NCBI GenBank assembly: GCA_023667045.1
Contig: JAMPAU010000001.1
Location: 1,112,783 to 1,164,593, forward strand
Direction of reading: 5' to 3'
Origin: Ruminococcus flavefaciens
Lineage (GTDB): Bacteria > Bacillota > Clostridia > Oscillospirales > Ruminococcaceae
Length of the DNA stretch: 51,811 nt
Each line of letters opens with the position of its first letter. Positions within the stretch are counted from its first letter, which is position 1. The translations under genes were made by a program, and so were the position numbers. The notes below the pieces were generated by a model. It was not told where the DNA came from. It saw nothing but the letters and a program-made list of their open reading frames with translations, and did not search any database. Shown one piece after another: positions 1 through 8,207 of this stretch.

Positions 1-10
1 TGTATAATAA

Positions 11-34
11 AAAACGCCTGTTTTTAGGCGTTTT
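11..34 (-). terminator. Intrinsic terminator of tRNA-Ala
   Basis: A 9-bp perfect stem (arms 11-19 and 26-34, containing ACGCCT/AGGCGT) with a 6-nt loop lies just 3' of the tRNA on the minus strand. On that strand it is followed by a T-rich run (complement of positions 1-10). Confidence 0.85.
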
Positions 35-38
35 CAAA

Positions 39-114
39 TGGTGGAGCATAGGGGATTCGAACCCCTGACTTCCACACTGCCAGTGTGACACGCTCCCAAC
101 TGCGTTAATGCCCC
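39..114 (-). tRNA. tRNA-Ala (anticodon GGC)
   Basis: Read on the minus strand this is a 76-nt cloverleaf with encoded CCA. The acceptor stem GGGGCAT pairs with ATGCTCC with one G-U. The D-arm contains AGTTGGGAG. The anticodon stem TCACA/TGTGG closes the loop CTGGCAG, which places GGC at positions 34-36. The T-arm carries GGTTCGAATCC. Anticodon GGC reads GCC and GCU, so it is an alanine tRNA. It has its own promoter at 123-151 and a terminator at 11-34, so it is monocistronic. Confidence 0.93.
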
Positions 115-122
115 ATGTGTAT

Positions 123-151
123 ATAATATCACATATTTTGCAGAATGTCAA
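123..151 (-). promoter_or_regulatory. Promoter of tRNA-Ala
   Basis: On the minus strand TTGACA (complement of 146-151) is followed by a 17-bp spacer and TATTAT (complement of 123-128). A TGA directly before the -10 makes it an extended -10. The whole element is nearly identical to the promoter at 51083-51111. Confidence 0.75.
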
Positions 152-170
152 GAATTTTCTAGAAAATATA

Positions 171-200
171 TTGACAAAAAAATCTGTGTTATGGTATAAT
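171..200 (+). promoter_or_regulatory. Promoter of the GH8 gene
   Basis: TTGACA at 171-176, an 18-bp spacer and TATAAT at 195-200 preceded by TGG (extended -10). It lies about 50 bp before the ATG at 249. Confidence 0.75.
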
Positions 201-248
201 ATTTTTAGTAAGTTTCCCCTAAATATATTTCTAAGAGGAGATTTTATT

Positions 249-1640
249 ATGAATATTTTAAAGAAAGTGACAGCTTTTATTTTCGCACTTGTAAGTATAT
301 CGTCAATGAGTAATATGTATTCAGAAGCAAGTGGTGAAAAAGGAATATTTACGGAAGAAACAGTTGATTTTTATAATTACTGGAAAGAAAAATATATAGT
401 TCTGGATAAGTATACTGATGACAATCAGTATTATGTATGGTACAGCGATATTCCTTATTCGGACGACAACACCGGTGTGGAAGTTACTGTTTCAGAGGCA
501 CACGGCTATGGTATGCTCATTACGGCAAGCATGGCTGAATATGACGACAGTGCCAAAGAGATTTTTGACGGTATGTATGCTTATTATAAGTCGCACTCCA
601 GTGAAATAGGTCTGAACCTCATGGCGTGGCAACAGACCGATAACGGTTCAGCAATTGTTAATTCTTTGGGTGCTGATTCTGCTACAGACGGCGATATGGA
701 TATAGCTTATGCCTTGCTTATAGCCGACAGCGTATGGGGCAGTGACGAGGGTATTAATTATAAGCAGTCTGCAATAGACATTATCAACGACATAATGGAA
801 TATGAAGTCAATAAGAAAAACTGGACTTTACAGCTCGGTGACTGGGTTTAGTGGGCTGAAGATACTGACCCTATGTTTTATGCAACAAGACCCTCTGATT
901 TTATTGTGCAGTATATGCCGTTGTTCGCTGAGGTGACAGGCGACGACCGCTGGCTGAATGTTTATAACAGTACGTATACTATTATTAATAATATAGTGGA
1001 CGAGTACGGCAAGGCGATTTTACCGGACTTTATCATAGCAAGAGAAATAGATAAATTTAATCCAGCTCCTCCTAATTTCATTGAGAGCGAATATGACAAT
1101 TGCTACTATTATAATAGTTGCCGTACCCCTTGGCGTATAAGTATGGATTATCTTATCAACGGAAACGAAGACGCTAAAAAGTTCGCTGATACTATAACGT
1201 CATTCATTACATACTTGACATACGATGACCCTTCAGAAATAAAAGCCGGTTACAGACTTGACGGCACGCCGATTGAGGATTATGACGATTTATGCTTTAC
1301 CGCACCTTTTTTGATTGCTAGTACTTGCAGTGATAATGAAGAATGGCACGACGCTGCACGTTATACTGTTCTGAACTATGGCGAGGACGTATATTATGGC
1401 GATACTATTAAAATGCTCTGTCTTATGGTAGATGACGGTGGCTGGATTGTTCCCGATATTTCGGGCGATGTAAACGGAGACGGCAGATTTACTGTTGCAG
1501 ATGTCGTGACAATGCAGAATTATCTTCTCGGTAAAAATTCCCTCACCAACTGGAAAGCCGGAGATATAAATAATGATAATATTATTGACGTATTTGATTT
1601 ATACTTTATGAAAAATATGATGATTTCAGCTAATCACTAA
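249..1640 (+). pseudogene. GH8 endoglucanase with C-terminal dockerin, interrupted by in-frame TAG
   Basis: Secreted beta-glucanase of glycoside hydrolase family 8. The ATG at 249 has AGAGGAG upstream and begins a signal peptide (MNILKKVTAFIFAL). The proton-donor region is SEAHGYGM (Glu83). The GH8 signature ATDGDMDIAYAL follows around residues 145-156, with Asp147 and Asp149. Codon 201 is TAG (849-851). After it the same frame continues with WAEDTDP and TRPSDF, typical GH8 sequence, to 1640. Residues from about 406 form a type I dockerin with two calcium loops (GDVNGDG and GDINNDN), so the intact enzyme would dock to a scaffoldin cohesin. There is no frameshift, only the single amber codon. 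It is either a recent pseudogene, a sequencing error or a readthrough gene. Without readthrough the product is a 200-residue fragment lacking the dockerin. Confidence 0.88.
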
Positions 1641-1765
1641 AACAGATATTTTTAAACATATTAATGATTGAAATTTTTTAATAGAAAAATTATATTTATT
1701 TTTGTTGAATTGCATAAACTATACCCTCTGTAATTATTCATATTGCTGAATTTGGTGGAAAGTTA

Positions 1766-1794
1766 TTGACATTAGACAAAATTGATGATATAAT
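1766..1794 (+). promoter_or_regulatory. Promoter of the pilus locus
   Basis: TTGACA at 1766-1771, a 17-bp spacer and TATAAT at 1789-1794 with TGA just before it. It lies about 95 bp upstream of the first pilin gene, which leaves a leader with no obvious terminator. Confidence 0.75.
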
Positions 1795-1890
1795 CACTAT
1801 ATTGAGTAAACTAATAGTACAGTTTGACTAAAAACAATATACTTGCCATGATAAAAAAATTTGCAAAGAAGGGCAGGATGAAGATATTTT

Positions 1891-3168
1891 ATGCTTTTAA
1901 AGAAATCTAAGTTATTTAGTATCATTGTATGCGTAGTTACTGTTTTGTCACTGTTTTCTTTGACTATTCCGAATGTTGCGAATGCTGACGGTGATAAGTC
2001 GCTTACTCTTGTATGTGTCAGCGGTGATACAGTACTTAAGGGAATAAAGTGGAAACTTTATAAAGTCGGCGTGAGAACAAACAACAGCAGAAATTTTTCT
2101 CAGACAGGCGACTTTGCAGGTATTCAGGTGAATCTCCGAAGACTTACAGAGGATAAGGTTAACGAGGCGGCAGCTACCTTTCAGGGTTATGCGATAGCCA
2201 ACGATATACCCCCATTGAGAGAAGCGGAAACAAATGAACGTGGCGAAGTTGAGTTTTCTGGTCTTGACGCTGGTCTCTATCTGATATCGGGAAAACTTCT
2301 GAAGATTGATTCTCATTACTATGTGCCTACCACTTCACTTATTGAGATTAAGGAAGATGATGAAAACCTCAGATATGATGCTTACCCGAAATTTGAGTAT
2401 GAGGTAATGAATGATACACCACGTCGTTATACAGTGCGAAAAGTATGGACTGGTGATGAAGAATTTATTGACGGTCGTCCGTCATCTGTAACGATTGCTA
2501 TTTACAAAGATGAAGAATTTTATGATTCTGTTGTTCTTAATGATGAAAACAGTTGGAGGTACAGCTGGGTTGATTCTGCCGGTTCTTCATGGATAGCAAT
2601 GGAAAAGGACGTTCCGGAGCATTATGAATTAAACATTAAATATGATTCTTCACGTTATATTATTGAAAATATATATTCTGAAGAACCATTTACGACTACT
2701 ACAGTACAAAACAGCGGTACAACAACTACTACATCACAGCCCAAAGGCAGTGAAACATCAACTACAACTACTGCGACAGTCAGCGGATTGACGGTTACAA
2801 ATTCAAGAACCACAACTACAACAGCAACAGTTAGTGGGCTGACAGTTACAAATTCAAGAACTACTACCACAGCTACAACAACCGATGATGTAGGTAATGG
2901 TACAGTTTCAAGAACACGTACAACTGCCACAACTCAGAATAACGATAAGGTTACAACAACTACTCGTTATAACGGCGGTGGCAGTGGCGGAAACGGTGGC
3001 GGCTCGGGTGGTGGAAACGGCTCGGGCAATGGAAGTGGTTCGGGTAGCAGTGGTAAATTGCCACAGACCGGACAGCTTTGGTGGCCTGTTGTTCCGCTCT
3101 CAATAGGCGGTATCCTGCTTATTGCGATAGGTCTTGTGATAAAAGCAAGAAAAAAATCAGAGAGTTGA
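1891..3168 (+). CDS. LPQTG-anchored pilin-like surface protein with CnaB domain
   Basis: Surface protein of 425 residues. A signal peptide covers about residues 1-32 (ends NVANA-DG). An N-terminal pilin-like domain ends in GEVEFSGLDAGLYLIS, a pattern like the E-box region of isopeptide-forming domains. A CnaB-like domain starts near RRYTVRKVWTGD. A long Thr-rich linker follows, containing a near-exact tandem repeat around ATVSGLTVTNSRTTTTT, then a Gly/Ser/Asn-rich stretch. The C-terminus is a sorting signal: LPQTG, a hydrophobic segment and KARKKSES. It is first in a pilus locus with sortase C, so it is probably the tip or wall-anchor pilin; which one is inference. The linker repeats could vary in number by slippage. 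Confidence 0.85.
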   Translation: MLLKKSKLFSIIVCVVTVLSLFSLTIPNVANADGDKSLTLVCVSGDTVLKGIKWKLYKVGVRTNNSRNFSQTGDFAGIQVNLRRLTEDKVNEAAATFQGYAIANDIPPLREAETNERGEVEFSGLDAGLYLISGKLLKIDSHYYVPTTSLIEIKEDDENLRYDAYPKFEYEVMNDTPRRYTVRKVWTGDEEFIDGRPSSVTIAIYKDEEFYDSVVLNDENSWRYSWVDSAGSSWIAMEKDVPEHYELNIKYDSSRYIIENIYSEEPFTTTTVQNSGTTTTTSQPKGSETSTTTTATVSGLTVTNSRTTTTTATVSGLTVTNSRTTTTATTTDDVGNGTVSRTRTTATTQNNDKVTTTTRYNGGGSGGNGGGSGGGNGSGNGSGSGSSGKLPQTGQLWWPVVPLSIGGILLIAIGLVIKARKKSES

Positions 3169-3192
3169 TTTTCCTGAAAAGGAGTTTGAAGT

Positions 3193-3396
3193 ATGACTGA
3201 CAAAGAACTACATAAGCTTAAACGTCCGGAACTGCTTGAACTGCTTTTCTATATGCGTAAGGAAATAGACAGTCTTCAAGAGGAAAATGAAAATCTGAAA
3301 AAGCGGATTGAAAATTCAGAAAAAAACCGTGAAATGCTTGAAAAGATATTCAGTGTGGTTTGTTCCGGAGAAAATGAAAAGGAGTCCGGTGCATGA
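3193..3396 (+). CDS. Small coiled-coil protein in pilus locus
   Basis: Sixty-seven residues, cytoplasmic, with no signal peptide. AAAAGGAG precedes the ATG at a good distance. Residues about 22-58 (MRKEIDSLQEENENLKKRIE and on) show a clear heptad pattern with Glu, Asn and Lys at exposed positions, so a coiled coil is likely. It overlaps the signal peptidase gene by 4 bp (ATGA), so the two are translationally coupled. I do not recognise a named family. Its position between two pilus genes suggests a role in pilus expression or assembly, but that is inference from context. Confidence 0.75.
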   Translation: MTDKELHKLKRPELLELLFYMRKEIDSLQEENENLKKRIENSEKNREMLEKIFSVVCSGENEKESGA

Positions 3397-3986
3397 GCAG
3401 ACGTTCAATGAATATTTCAAAGGAGAATCTGCCTACAGCGGAGCAGTTTGATTCGGAACTTAAAAACATTAAATACCGCAAGAATTTTACGAGAATATTA
3501 AGAAGTACAGTATCGTCACTTATTGTTGTGGCGGCGGTTGCTGTGCTTGTTGCGATGCTCCTGTTGCCGATTCTTAGGGTTACAGGGTCGAGCATGGCAC
3601 CTACTATGCAGAATGACGAACTCGTTGTATGTTCAAAGAGGAGTAACTTTAAATCCGGTGATATAGTGGCATTCTACTATAACAACAAGATTCTTTTAAA
3701 GAGGGTTATAGGGACTGCCGGCGATGTGATAGACATCAAGGAAGACGGTACGGTTTATGTTAACGGCGAGGTTCTTGAAGAGCCTTATGTGAATGAAAAA
3801 TCCTTAGGCACGTGCGACATCAGTCTGCCGTATCAAGTACCGGACAACAGAATCTTTGTTATGGGCGACCACAGGTCAGTTTCTATTGACAGTCGGTCTA
3901 CTACAGTCGGCTGTATAGCGGACGAGTACGTTATTGGCAGAGTTATTTTCCGGCTATGGCCATGGAAAAGTATTGGTATAATATGA
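3393..3986 (+). CDS. lepB: Type I signal peptidase of the pilus locus
   Basis: Membrane-bound S26 signal peptidase, 197 residues. One N-terminal transmembrane helix (about residues 36-58) is followed by box B GSSMAPTM with catalytic Ser67, then ILLKRVIG with general base Lys103, and box E VMGDHRSVSIDSR. Both catalytic residues are present, so it should be active, unlike SipA-type pilus chaperones that lack them. The start overlaps the previous gene by 4 bp. It likely processes the signal peptides of the neighbouring pilins, since pilus loci often carry a dedicated signal peptidase. Confidence 0.93.
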   Translation: MSRRSMNISKENLPTAEQFDSELKNIKYRKNFTRILRSTVSSLIVVAAVAVLVAMLLLPILRVTGSSMAPTMQNDELVVCSKRSNFKSGDIVAFYYNNKILLKRVIGTAGDVIDIKEDGTVYVNGEVLEEPYVNEKSLGTCDISLPYQVPDNRIFVMGDHRSVSIDSRSTTVGCIADEYVIGRVIFRLWPWKSIGII

Positions 3987-4028
3987 TTTTTTTGATTGAT
4001 GAAGTAAATGTCAGAGGAGGGAGCTTCA

Positions 4029-4211
4029 TTGAAGAGATTTCAATCTATAGTACAAAAATACATCGCAAATCATGAAAAGCATGAGAAATATCCCGCCGGA
4101 GTATCAGCTCCTATGGCATATAGTAACCCCAAAAATGAATCCTATATATTGGATTGCATACTGTCCTTTGCCGGCGGAAAGGAGGTAAGTGGCATTGCGT
4201 TGCGGGCATGA
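4029..4211 (+). CDS. Small hypothetical ORF in pilus locus
   Basis: Sixty residues from a TTG at 4029, which sits 7 nt after a strong AGGAGGG. An in-frame ATG at 4008 has no ribosome binding site. The product starts MKRFQSIVQKYIANHEK, is mixed-charge and soluble, and has no motif I know. A second short frame with its own AAAGGAGG (4178-4185) starts at TTG 4195 and overlaps the end of this one by 17 bp. The pair could be one gene broken by a frameshift, or leader peptides of the major pilin. Coding status is uncertain. Confidence 0.4.
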   Translation: MKRFQSIVQKYIANHEKHEKYPAGVSAPMAYSNPKNESYILDCILSFAGGKEVSGIALRA

Positions 4212-4266
4212 TTTTATGTTTGTCGCAGCCGACGGAATCTTTAGCAAAAGACGCAGAATCCCATAA
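4195..4266 (+). CDS. Possible 23-residue leader peptide before the major pilin
   Basis: TTG at 4195 lies 9 nt downstream of AAAGGAGG (4178-4185) and opens a 23-codon frame whose peptide ends in SKRRRIP. It overlaps predicted RNA hairpins at 4211-4269, so either translation or RNA folding could influence the pilin mRNA downstream. The evidence is only the ribosome binding site; the AAAGGAGG may simply encode Gly-Lys-Glu-Val of the overlapping frame. Confidence 0.25.
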   Translation: MRCGHDFMFVAADGIFSKRRRIP

Positions 4267-4309
4267 AATAAATCACACGTGCAGGACTGTGGCTGGTTCT
4301 CAGTACTGC
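4211..4309 (+). promoter_or_regulatory. Structured leader upstream of the major pilin gene
   Basis: An 8-bp closing stem pairs ATTTTATG (4211-4218) with CATAAAAT (4262-4269). It encloses two hairpins, GTCG-CAGC-CGAC (4222-4233) and TCTTT-AGCA-AAAGA (4239-4252), giving a three-way junction. A second hairpin, GCAGGACTG with CAGTACTGC (4281-4309), follows. The pilin start is 41 nt further on. I could not match it to a known riboswitch class. Confidence 0.4.
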
Positions 4310-4350
4310 TAAACCCAATCCCAAAAATATTTTTTAAAGGAGAAAATACT

Positions 4351-6000
4351 ATGAAAAAAACAAAAAAACTGGCGGCTATGATAGCTGCTCTTACTCTTTC
4401 AGCTTGTTCTATCGCTCCTATGGCTATGACTGCTTCAGCAGATGATACACCATCAACAACAATTACTATGAAAGACGGTACAGAGACTAATACTACATCT
4501 ACTTTTGTAGCTTTCAAAATTTTAAATGCATCTGTTAGTGGTGAGGCTTATAATTATACTGTTAATCCGACTTATAGAAATGTACTTAAAACAGCTTTAA
4601 ATGTTACAGCTACAGATGATAGCGAGGCAGATGCAGCTATTATTACAGCTTTAGAAAAGCTTGACACAGAAGGTATACGTACAACTGCTGATACAATTTA
4701 TAAAAGTATTAAAACTGGAAATATGACTCCTGATAAAACTGCTAAAGACGGCGTGTTTAGTGATGTTGAACAGGGTTATTATCTCATTGCTGAAACTGCA
4801 CTTAGTTCTGACAATACAGAAGGTACAATGTCGTTGGTTATGGTAGATACCATGGGTGAAGATAACCTTGAGGTAACTACTAAAAAAGCAGGTCCGTCAT
4901 TCCAGAAAAAACTTAAGGATGTAAATGATTCTGTGGCAAATAGCCTTACTGATTGGCAGGACAGTGCAGACTATGATATCGGTGATGCTGTTCCTTTCCA
5001 GCTTAAAGCTACTCTTCCCGCTGACTATGATAAGTATGACCACTATAAACTCGTATTCCACGATGATTTAAATAAGAATGGTGAGAATAACGTGTTTGAT
5101 TTTGATGCAAATTCAGTTGTAGTTTATGCCGATTTAGATAAAGATGGTGTATGTGATGAGGGCGAAGAAATCAGCACTGCTACTACAAATACTACAGTTG
5201 GAACATCACACACTACTGGTTTTGATTGTGATTTTGAAGTTACAATCGCTGACCTTAAGGCTGAAGCTTTGAGTTCTCTTAATATTACAAAGGACACACC
5301 TATTTATGTTGAGTATACAGCAACATTAAATAGTAATGCTGCACTGGGTAAGACTGGTAACTGGAATGATGCTTATCTTGAATACTCCAACAATCCTTAC
5401 AATGACGGCACAGGTGATACTGACACTACAAGCAAGACACCTGTAGATACTGTTGTAGTATTTACATATAAGACAGTAGTTGACAAGGTTAAAATGAATG
5501 GTACAATTCCTGAATCATTGGCAGGTGCCGTATTTAAACTTGAAAAGTATGATGTAGCAAGCAAGACTTGGGTTGAAAAAACTTTAGTGACATCTGAAGA
5601 TGGTACATCATTCTCAATCACAGGTATTGATGACGGTAACTACAGATTATCAGAAACAACTGCACCTAACGGATATAAAGCTATAGATGGATATATTGAG
5701 TTTACTGTAACAGCAGAACATACTACAGACGGAGATAAGTCAACACTTGCATTAACATCATTGACTGGTAATGTAACAGACGGTGAGATTAATATTCAGA
5801 ATCTTAGTGCAAGTAAAGAAATGGAAGTTGATACAGATTTGTCTACTCTCAAAGCTAAGGTTATCAATACATCAGGCTCTGAACTTCCTTCAACCGGTGG
5901 TATCGGTACAAAAATCTTCTACCTCGGCGGTGGTGCTATGGTAGCAGTAGCTGGCGTATTCCTCATCACAAAGAAGAGAATGGGCAAAAGCGAAAACTAA
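4351..6000 (+). CDS. Major pilin backbone subunit, LPSTG sorting signal
   Basis: Secreted, sortase-polymerised pilin of 549 residues. The ATG at 4351 follows AAAGGAGAAA; an upstream in-frame ATG at 4279 lacks a ribosome binding site and would bury the signal peptide. The signal peptide ends TASA-DD near residue 30. The middle region alternates beta-rich domains, including the acidic calcium-like stretch DLDKDGVCDEG. A C-terminal CnaB/SpaA-type domain begins GAVFKLEKYD and contains the E-box YRLSETTAPNGY, whose Glu catalyses the isopeptide bond. The end is LPSTG, a hydrophobic helix and KKRMGKSEN. Size, E-box and the adjacent sortase C mark it as the shaft subunit. Confidence 0.9.
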   Translation: MKKTKKLAAMIAALTLSACSIAPMAMTASADDTPSTTITMKDGTETNTTSTFVAFKILNASVSGEAYNYTVNPTYRNVLKTALNVTATDDSEADAAIITALEKLDTEGIRTTADTIYKSIKTGNMTPDKTAKDGVFSDVEQGYYLIAETALSSDNTEGTMSLVMVDTMGEDNLEVTTKKAGPSFQKKLKDVNDSVANSLTDWQDSADYDIGDAVPFQLKATLPADYDKYDHYKLVFHDDLNKNGENNVFDFDANSVVVYADLDKDGVCDEGEEISTATTNTTVGTSHTTGFDCDFEVTIADLKAEALSSLNITKDTPIYVEYTATLNSNAALGKTGNWNDAYLEYSNNPYNDGTGDTDTTSKTPVDTVVVFTYKTVVDKVKMNGTIPESLAGAVFKLEKYDVASKTWVEKTLVTSEDGTSFSITGIDDGNYRLSETTAPNGYKAIDGYIEFTVTAEHTTDGDKSTLALTSLTGNVTDGEINIQNLSASKEMEVDTDLSTLKAKVINTSGSELPSTGGIGTKIFYLGGGAMVAVAGVFLITKKRMGKSEN

Positions 6001-6038
6001 TCCGGACAAAAATATTAACGCAACAGTATAAATGACTT

Positions 6039-6066
6039 ACTGCCGACGGAGAAATCTGTCGGCAGT
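6039..6066 (+). promoter_or_regulatory. Stable hairpin between pilin and sortase genes
   Basis: A perfect 9-bp stem, ACTGCCGAC/GTCGGCAGT, with a 10-nt loop and no T-run after it. It is not a standard terminator. In this position it could protect the 3' end of the pilin mRNA or lower sortase expression relative to pilin. Confidence 0.55.
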
Positions 6067-6089
6067 ATCTGTGAAAGGAGGTCGCATGA

Positions 6090-6968
6090 GTGAAGAAAAA
6101 ATCAGGTGTTGTTTCAACAATCCTATTGACAGTCATGTTGCTTGTGGGGCTCTCCGTAATGCTGTACCCCACTGTCAGCGACTGGTGGAACACAAGAGAA
6201 CAGCGTGCGGCTATTGCAAGTTATGAGCGTATTATTACTGAAATGGACAACAGCGAATCAGAAAGAATGATACAGCAGGCTCACGAATACAACGAAAAGC
6301 TAAATGAGGTCTTTGCACCGTTCACGAATTATGAACAGATTTCGGATTATGAAGATATTCTGAATATTTCGGGAACGGGCGTTATGGGCTATATCTCGAT
6401 ACCATTTATCAAGGTAGAACTGCCTATATATCACGGCACAAGCGAAGAAGTCCTCAACATAGCAGCAGGACACCTTAAAGGCTCGTCGTTTCCGGTAGGT
6501 GGAAATAACACCCATGCGGTTATCTCGGCACACAGAGGTCTGCCCTCCGCAAGGCTTTTCACTGACCTCGACAAGCTTGTAGAGGGAGATACTTTCACAA
6601 TAAACGTACTGGGTGAGGTTTACACATACGAGATTGAAAAAATCCTTACAGTTCTGCCCGACGAAATAGACAAGCTGGAAATTATTCCCAACGGCGATTA
6701 CGTCACTTTGATGACCTGCACGCCTTACGGAATAAACACCCACAGACTGCTGTTGCGTTCACACCGCATAGAAACTACATACCACTATGACGCAAAAGTA
6801 GTTGCAGACGCTGTGCAGGTAGACCCTATGCTTGCAGTACCGGCAATAGCCTTGCCGTTTCTGATAATTCTTATATGTTTCTGGGCTGTGAGTAGTAAAA
6901 ATAGAACAACAGTTTCCGGCAAACGTGTATTTGAAATGGTCATAAATAAAAATGAACCGCAGTCATGA
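6090..6968 (+). CDS. srtC: Class C (pilus) sortase
   Basis: Membrane transpeptidase, 292 residues, which joins pilin subunits through their LPxTG motifs. GTG at 6090 is chosen because AAAGGAGG (6075-6082) is at correct spacing and the frame opens with MKKKSGVVSTILLTVMLLVG, an N-terminal membrane anchor. Catalytic residues are His148 (ISAHRGL), Cys210 (TLMTCTPYG) and Arg223 (LLLRSHR). A second membrane segment near the C-terminus (about 247-268) is typical of class C enzymes. It follows the two pilin genes it serves. Its stop codon lies inside the terminator shared with ispF. Confidence 0.95.
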   Translation: MKKKSGVVSTILLTVMLLVGLSVMLYPTVSDWWNTREQRAAIASYERIITEMDNSESERMIQQAHEYNEKLNEVFAPFTNYEQISDYEDILNISGTGVMGYISIPFIKVELPIYHGTSEEVLNIAAGHLKGSSFPVGGNNTHAVISAHRGLPSARLFTDLDKLVEGDTFTINVLGEVYTYEIEKILTVLPDEIDKLEIIPNGDYVTLMTCTPYGINTHRLLLRSHRIETTYHYDAKVVADAVQVDPMLAVPAIALPFLIILICFWAVSSKNRTTVSGKRVFEMVINKNEPQS

Positions 6969-6983
6969 AAACTGCGGTTTTTT
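6955..6983 (+). terminator. Terminator of the pilus locus, shared with ispF
   Basis: AACCGCAGT (6955-6963) and ACTGCGGTT (6971-6979) form a 9-bp stem with a T6 run. It overlaps the srtC stop codon and may also act on the convergent ispDF transcript. Confidence 0.85.
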
Positions 6984-6984
6984 G

Positions 6985-7461
6985 TTATTTCTTAATCATA
7001 AGCACGACAGCGTGTGCAGATATGCCGAGTTTTTCACCAGTAAATCCAAGTTTTTCCTCTGTGGTGGCCTTAACGCTCACCTGTGATATATCACAACCGC
7101 ATACTTTGGCGATGTTTTCACGCATGGCGACAATATGTGGTGCAAGTTTCGGGGCTTGTGCAATAATTGTAGAGTCAATATTTCCGACGGTATAACCTTT
7201 TTCGTCGATTATACGACAAACCTCACGCATAAGTTTCATACTGTCCGCACCCTTGAATTTTTCGTCAGTATCTGGGAAAAGGTGTCCTATATCGCCGAGT
7301 GCCAACGCTCCCAGCATAGCGTCCATAATGGCGTGTACAAGCACGTCTGCATCTGAGTGACCTAAAAGCCCCTTGTCGTGTGGAATGTCAACACCGCCTA
7401 AAATGAGTTTTCTGTTTTCAACAAGTTTGTGTACGTCATAGCCGTGACCGATTCTGAACAT
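6985..7461 (-). CDS. ispF: 2-C-methyl-D-erythritol 2,4-cyclodiphosphate synthase
   Basis: Enzyme of the non-mevalonate isoprenoid pathway, converting CDP-ME 2-phosphate to the cyclodiphosphate with release of CMP. It is 158 residues, the normal family length. The N-terminus [12 protein letters not shown] holds metal ligands Asp9 and His11; [16 protein letters not shown] and [11 protein letters not shown] are also typical. The start at MFRIG has AAAGGA upstream; an ORF extension to 7494 runs inside ispD and is not used. It begins 1 nt after the ispD stop, so the two are co-translated. Confidence 0.96.
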   Translation of the reverse strand: MFRIGHGYDVHKLVENRKLILGGVDIPHDKGLLGHSDADVLVHAIMDAMLGALALGDIGHLFPDTDEKFKGADSMKLMREVCRIIDEKGYTVGNIDSTIIAQAPKLAPHIVAMRENIAKVCGCDISQVSVKATTEEKLGFTGEKLGISAHAVVLMIKK

Positions 7462-7462
7462 T

Positions 7463-8143
7463 TCATACATTCCTTTCAAAAAGTATTTCCGCAATCTGAA
7501 TATCTTCCGGAGTAGTTATTTTAATATTGGTATAGTCGCCTGTTGTCATGCAGACTTTACCGCCGATAGCCTCGACAAGCTGACAGTCATCTGTGAAATC
7601 TAGACCGTGTTCAAGGGCAAAGTCAATGCCCTCAAAGTAAAGCTTGCGTTTAAAGACCTGTGGGGTCTGGGTGATGTAGAGGAATTTTCTTGGCGGAGTA
7701 TCGATAATCAGACCGTCTTCAACCATTTTGATAGTATCCTTGACCGGAACACCCAGAGTAGCACCGCCGAAAACAGAAGCGTCTCTGATAGTTTTTTCTA
7801 TGTGTTCGGGCTTTACGAGAGGTCTTGCACCGTCATGAACCGCTATCAGTTCAGTGTCCTTTGAAATGCATTTCACGCCGTTGATAACGCTCTCCTGACG
7901 TGTAGCACCTCCGGCGGTACAGACTTTAAGTTTTGTTATATTGGCTTTTTCAGCCTCCTCACGTATAGCCGGAATGTCGCTCTCACGGGCAACTATTATA
8001 ATTTCGCTTACGCTTTGGCACTTTTCAAAAGCCTGCATTGTCACGCCTATAACGAGACGTTCACCCAGAGGCATAAGAATCTTATTTACTCCGCCCATAC
8101 GTGTTGAGTTTCCAGCACAGACTATCACAACAGATGTATTCAT
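7463..8143 (-). CDS. ispD: 2-C-methyl-D-erythritol 4-phosphate cytidylyltransferase
   Basis: Transfers CMP from CTP to MEP, the third step of the MEP isoprenoid pathway. It is 226 residues. The nucleotide-binding motif is [13 protein letters not shown], followed by VHDGARPLV and the C-terminal [13 protein letters not shown], all diagnostic. AAAGGAG precedes the start. It is the first gene of the ispDF operon, driven by the promoter at 8175-8203. Gene order D then F is common; fusion into one protein occurs in other bacteria but not here. Confidence 0.96.
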   Translation of the reverse strand: MNTSVVIVCAGNSTRMGGVNKILMPLGERLVIGVTMQAFEKCQSVSEIIIVARESDIPAIREEAEKANITKLKVCTAGGATRQESVINGVKCISKDTELIAVHDGARPLVKPEHIEKTIRDASVFGGATLGVPVKDTIKMVEDGLIIDTPPRKFLYITQTPQVFKRKLYFEGIDFALEHGLDFTDDCQLVEAIGGKVCMTTGDYTNIKITTPEDIQIAEILFERNV

Positions 8144-8174
8144 ATTTTATCTCCTTTGTTATTTTATATAAATT

Positions 8175-8203
8175 ATTATAATATATATGGTGAAAATTGT
8201 CAA
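8175..8203 (-). promoter_or_regulatory. Promoter of ispDF
   Basis: Minus strand TTGACA (complement of 8198-8203), a 17-bp spacer and TATAAT (complement of 8175-8180), about 30 bp upstream of the ispD start. Confidence 0.75.
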
Positions 8204-8207
8204 ATCC

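Noticed and set aside
849-851. Pyrrolysine insertion at the GH8 amber codon
   Set aside because: There is no pylT, pylS or methylamine gene in the window, and GH8 enzymes do not use pyrrolysine. Nonsense mutation or sequencing error is simpler.
2655-2930. Val-rich reading frame on the minus strand
   Set aside because: It is the reverse reading of ACA/ACT Thr repeats in the pilin linker and has no ribosome binding site.
4211-4309. Cyclic di-GMP riboswitch before the pilin gene
   Set aside because: The GCAAAC and GGGACGCAAAGCC core elements of class I are absent, and I could not find a class II core, so only a structured leader is claimed.
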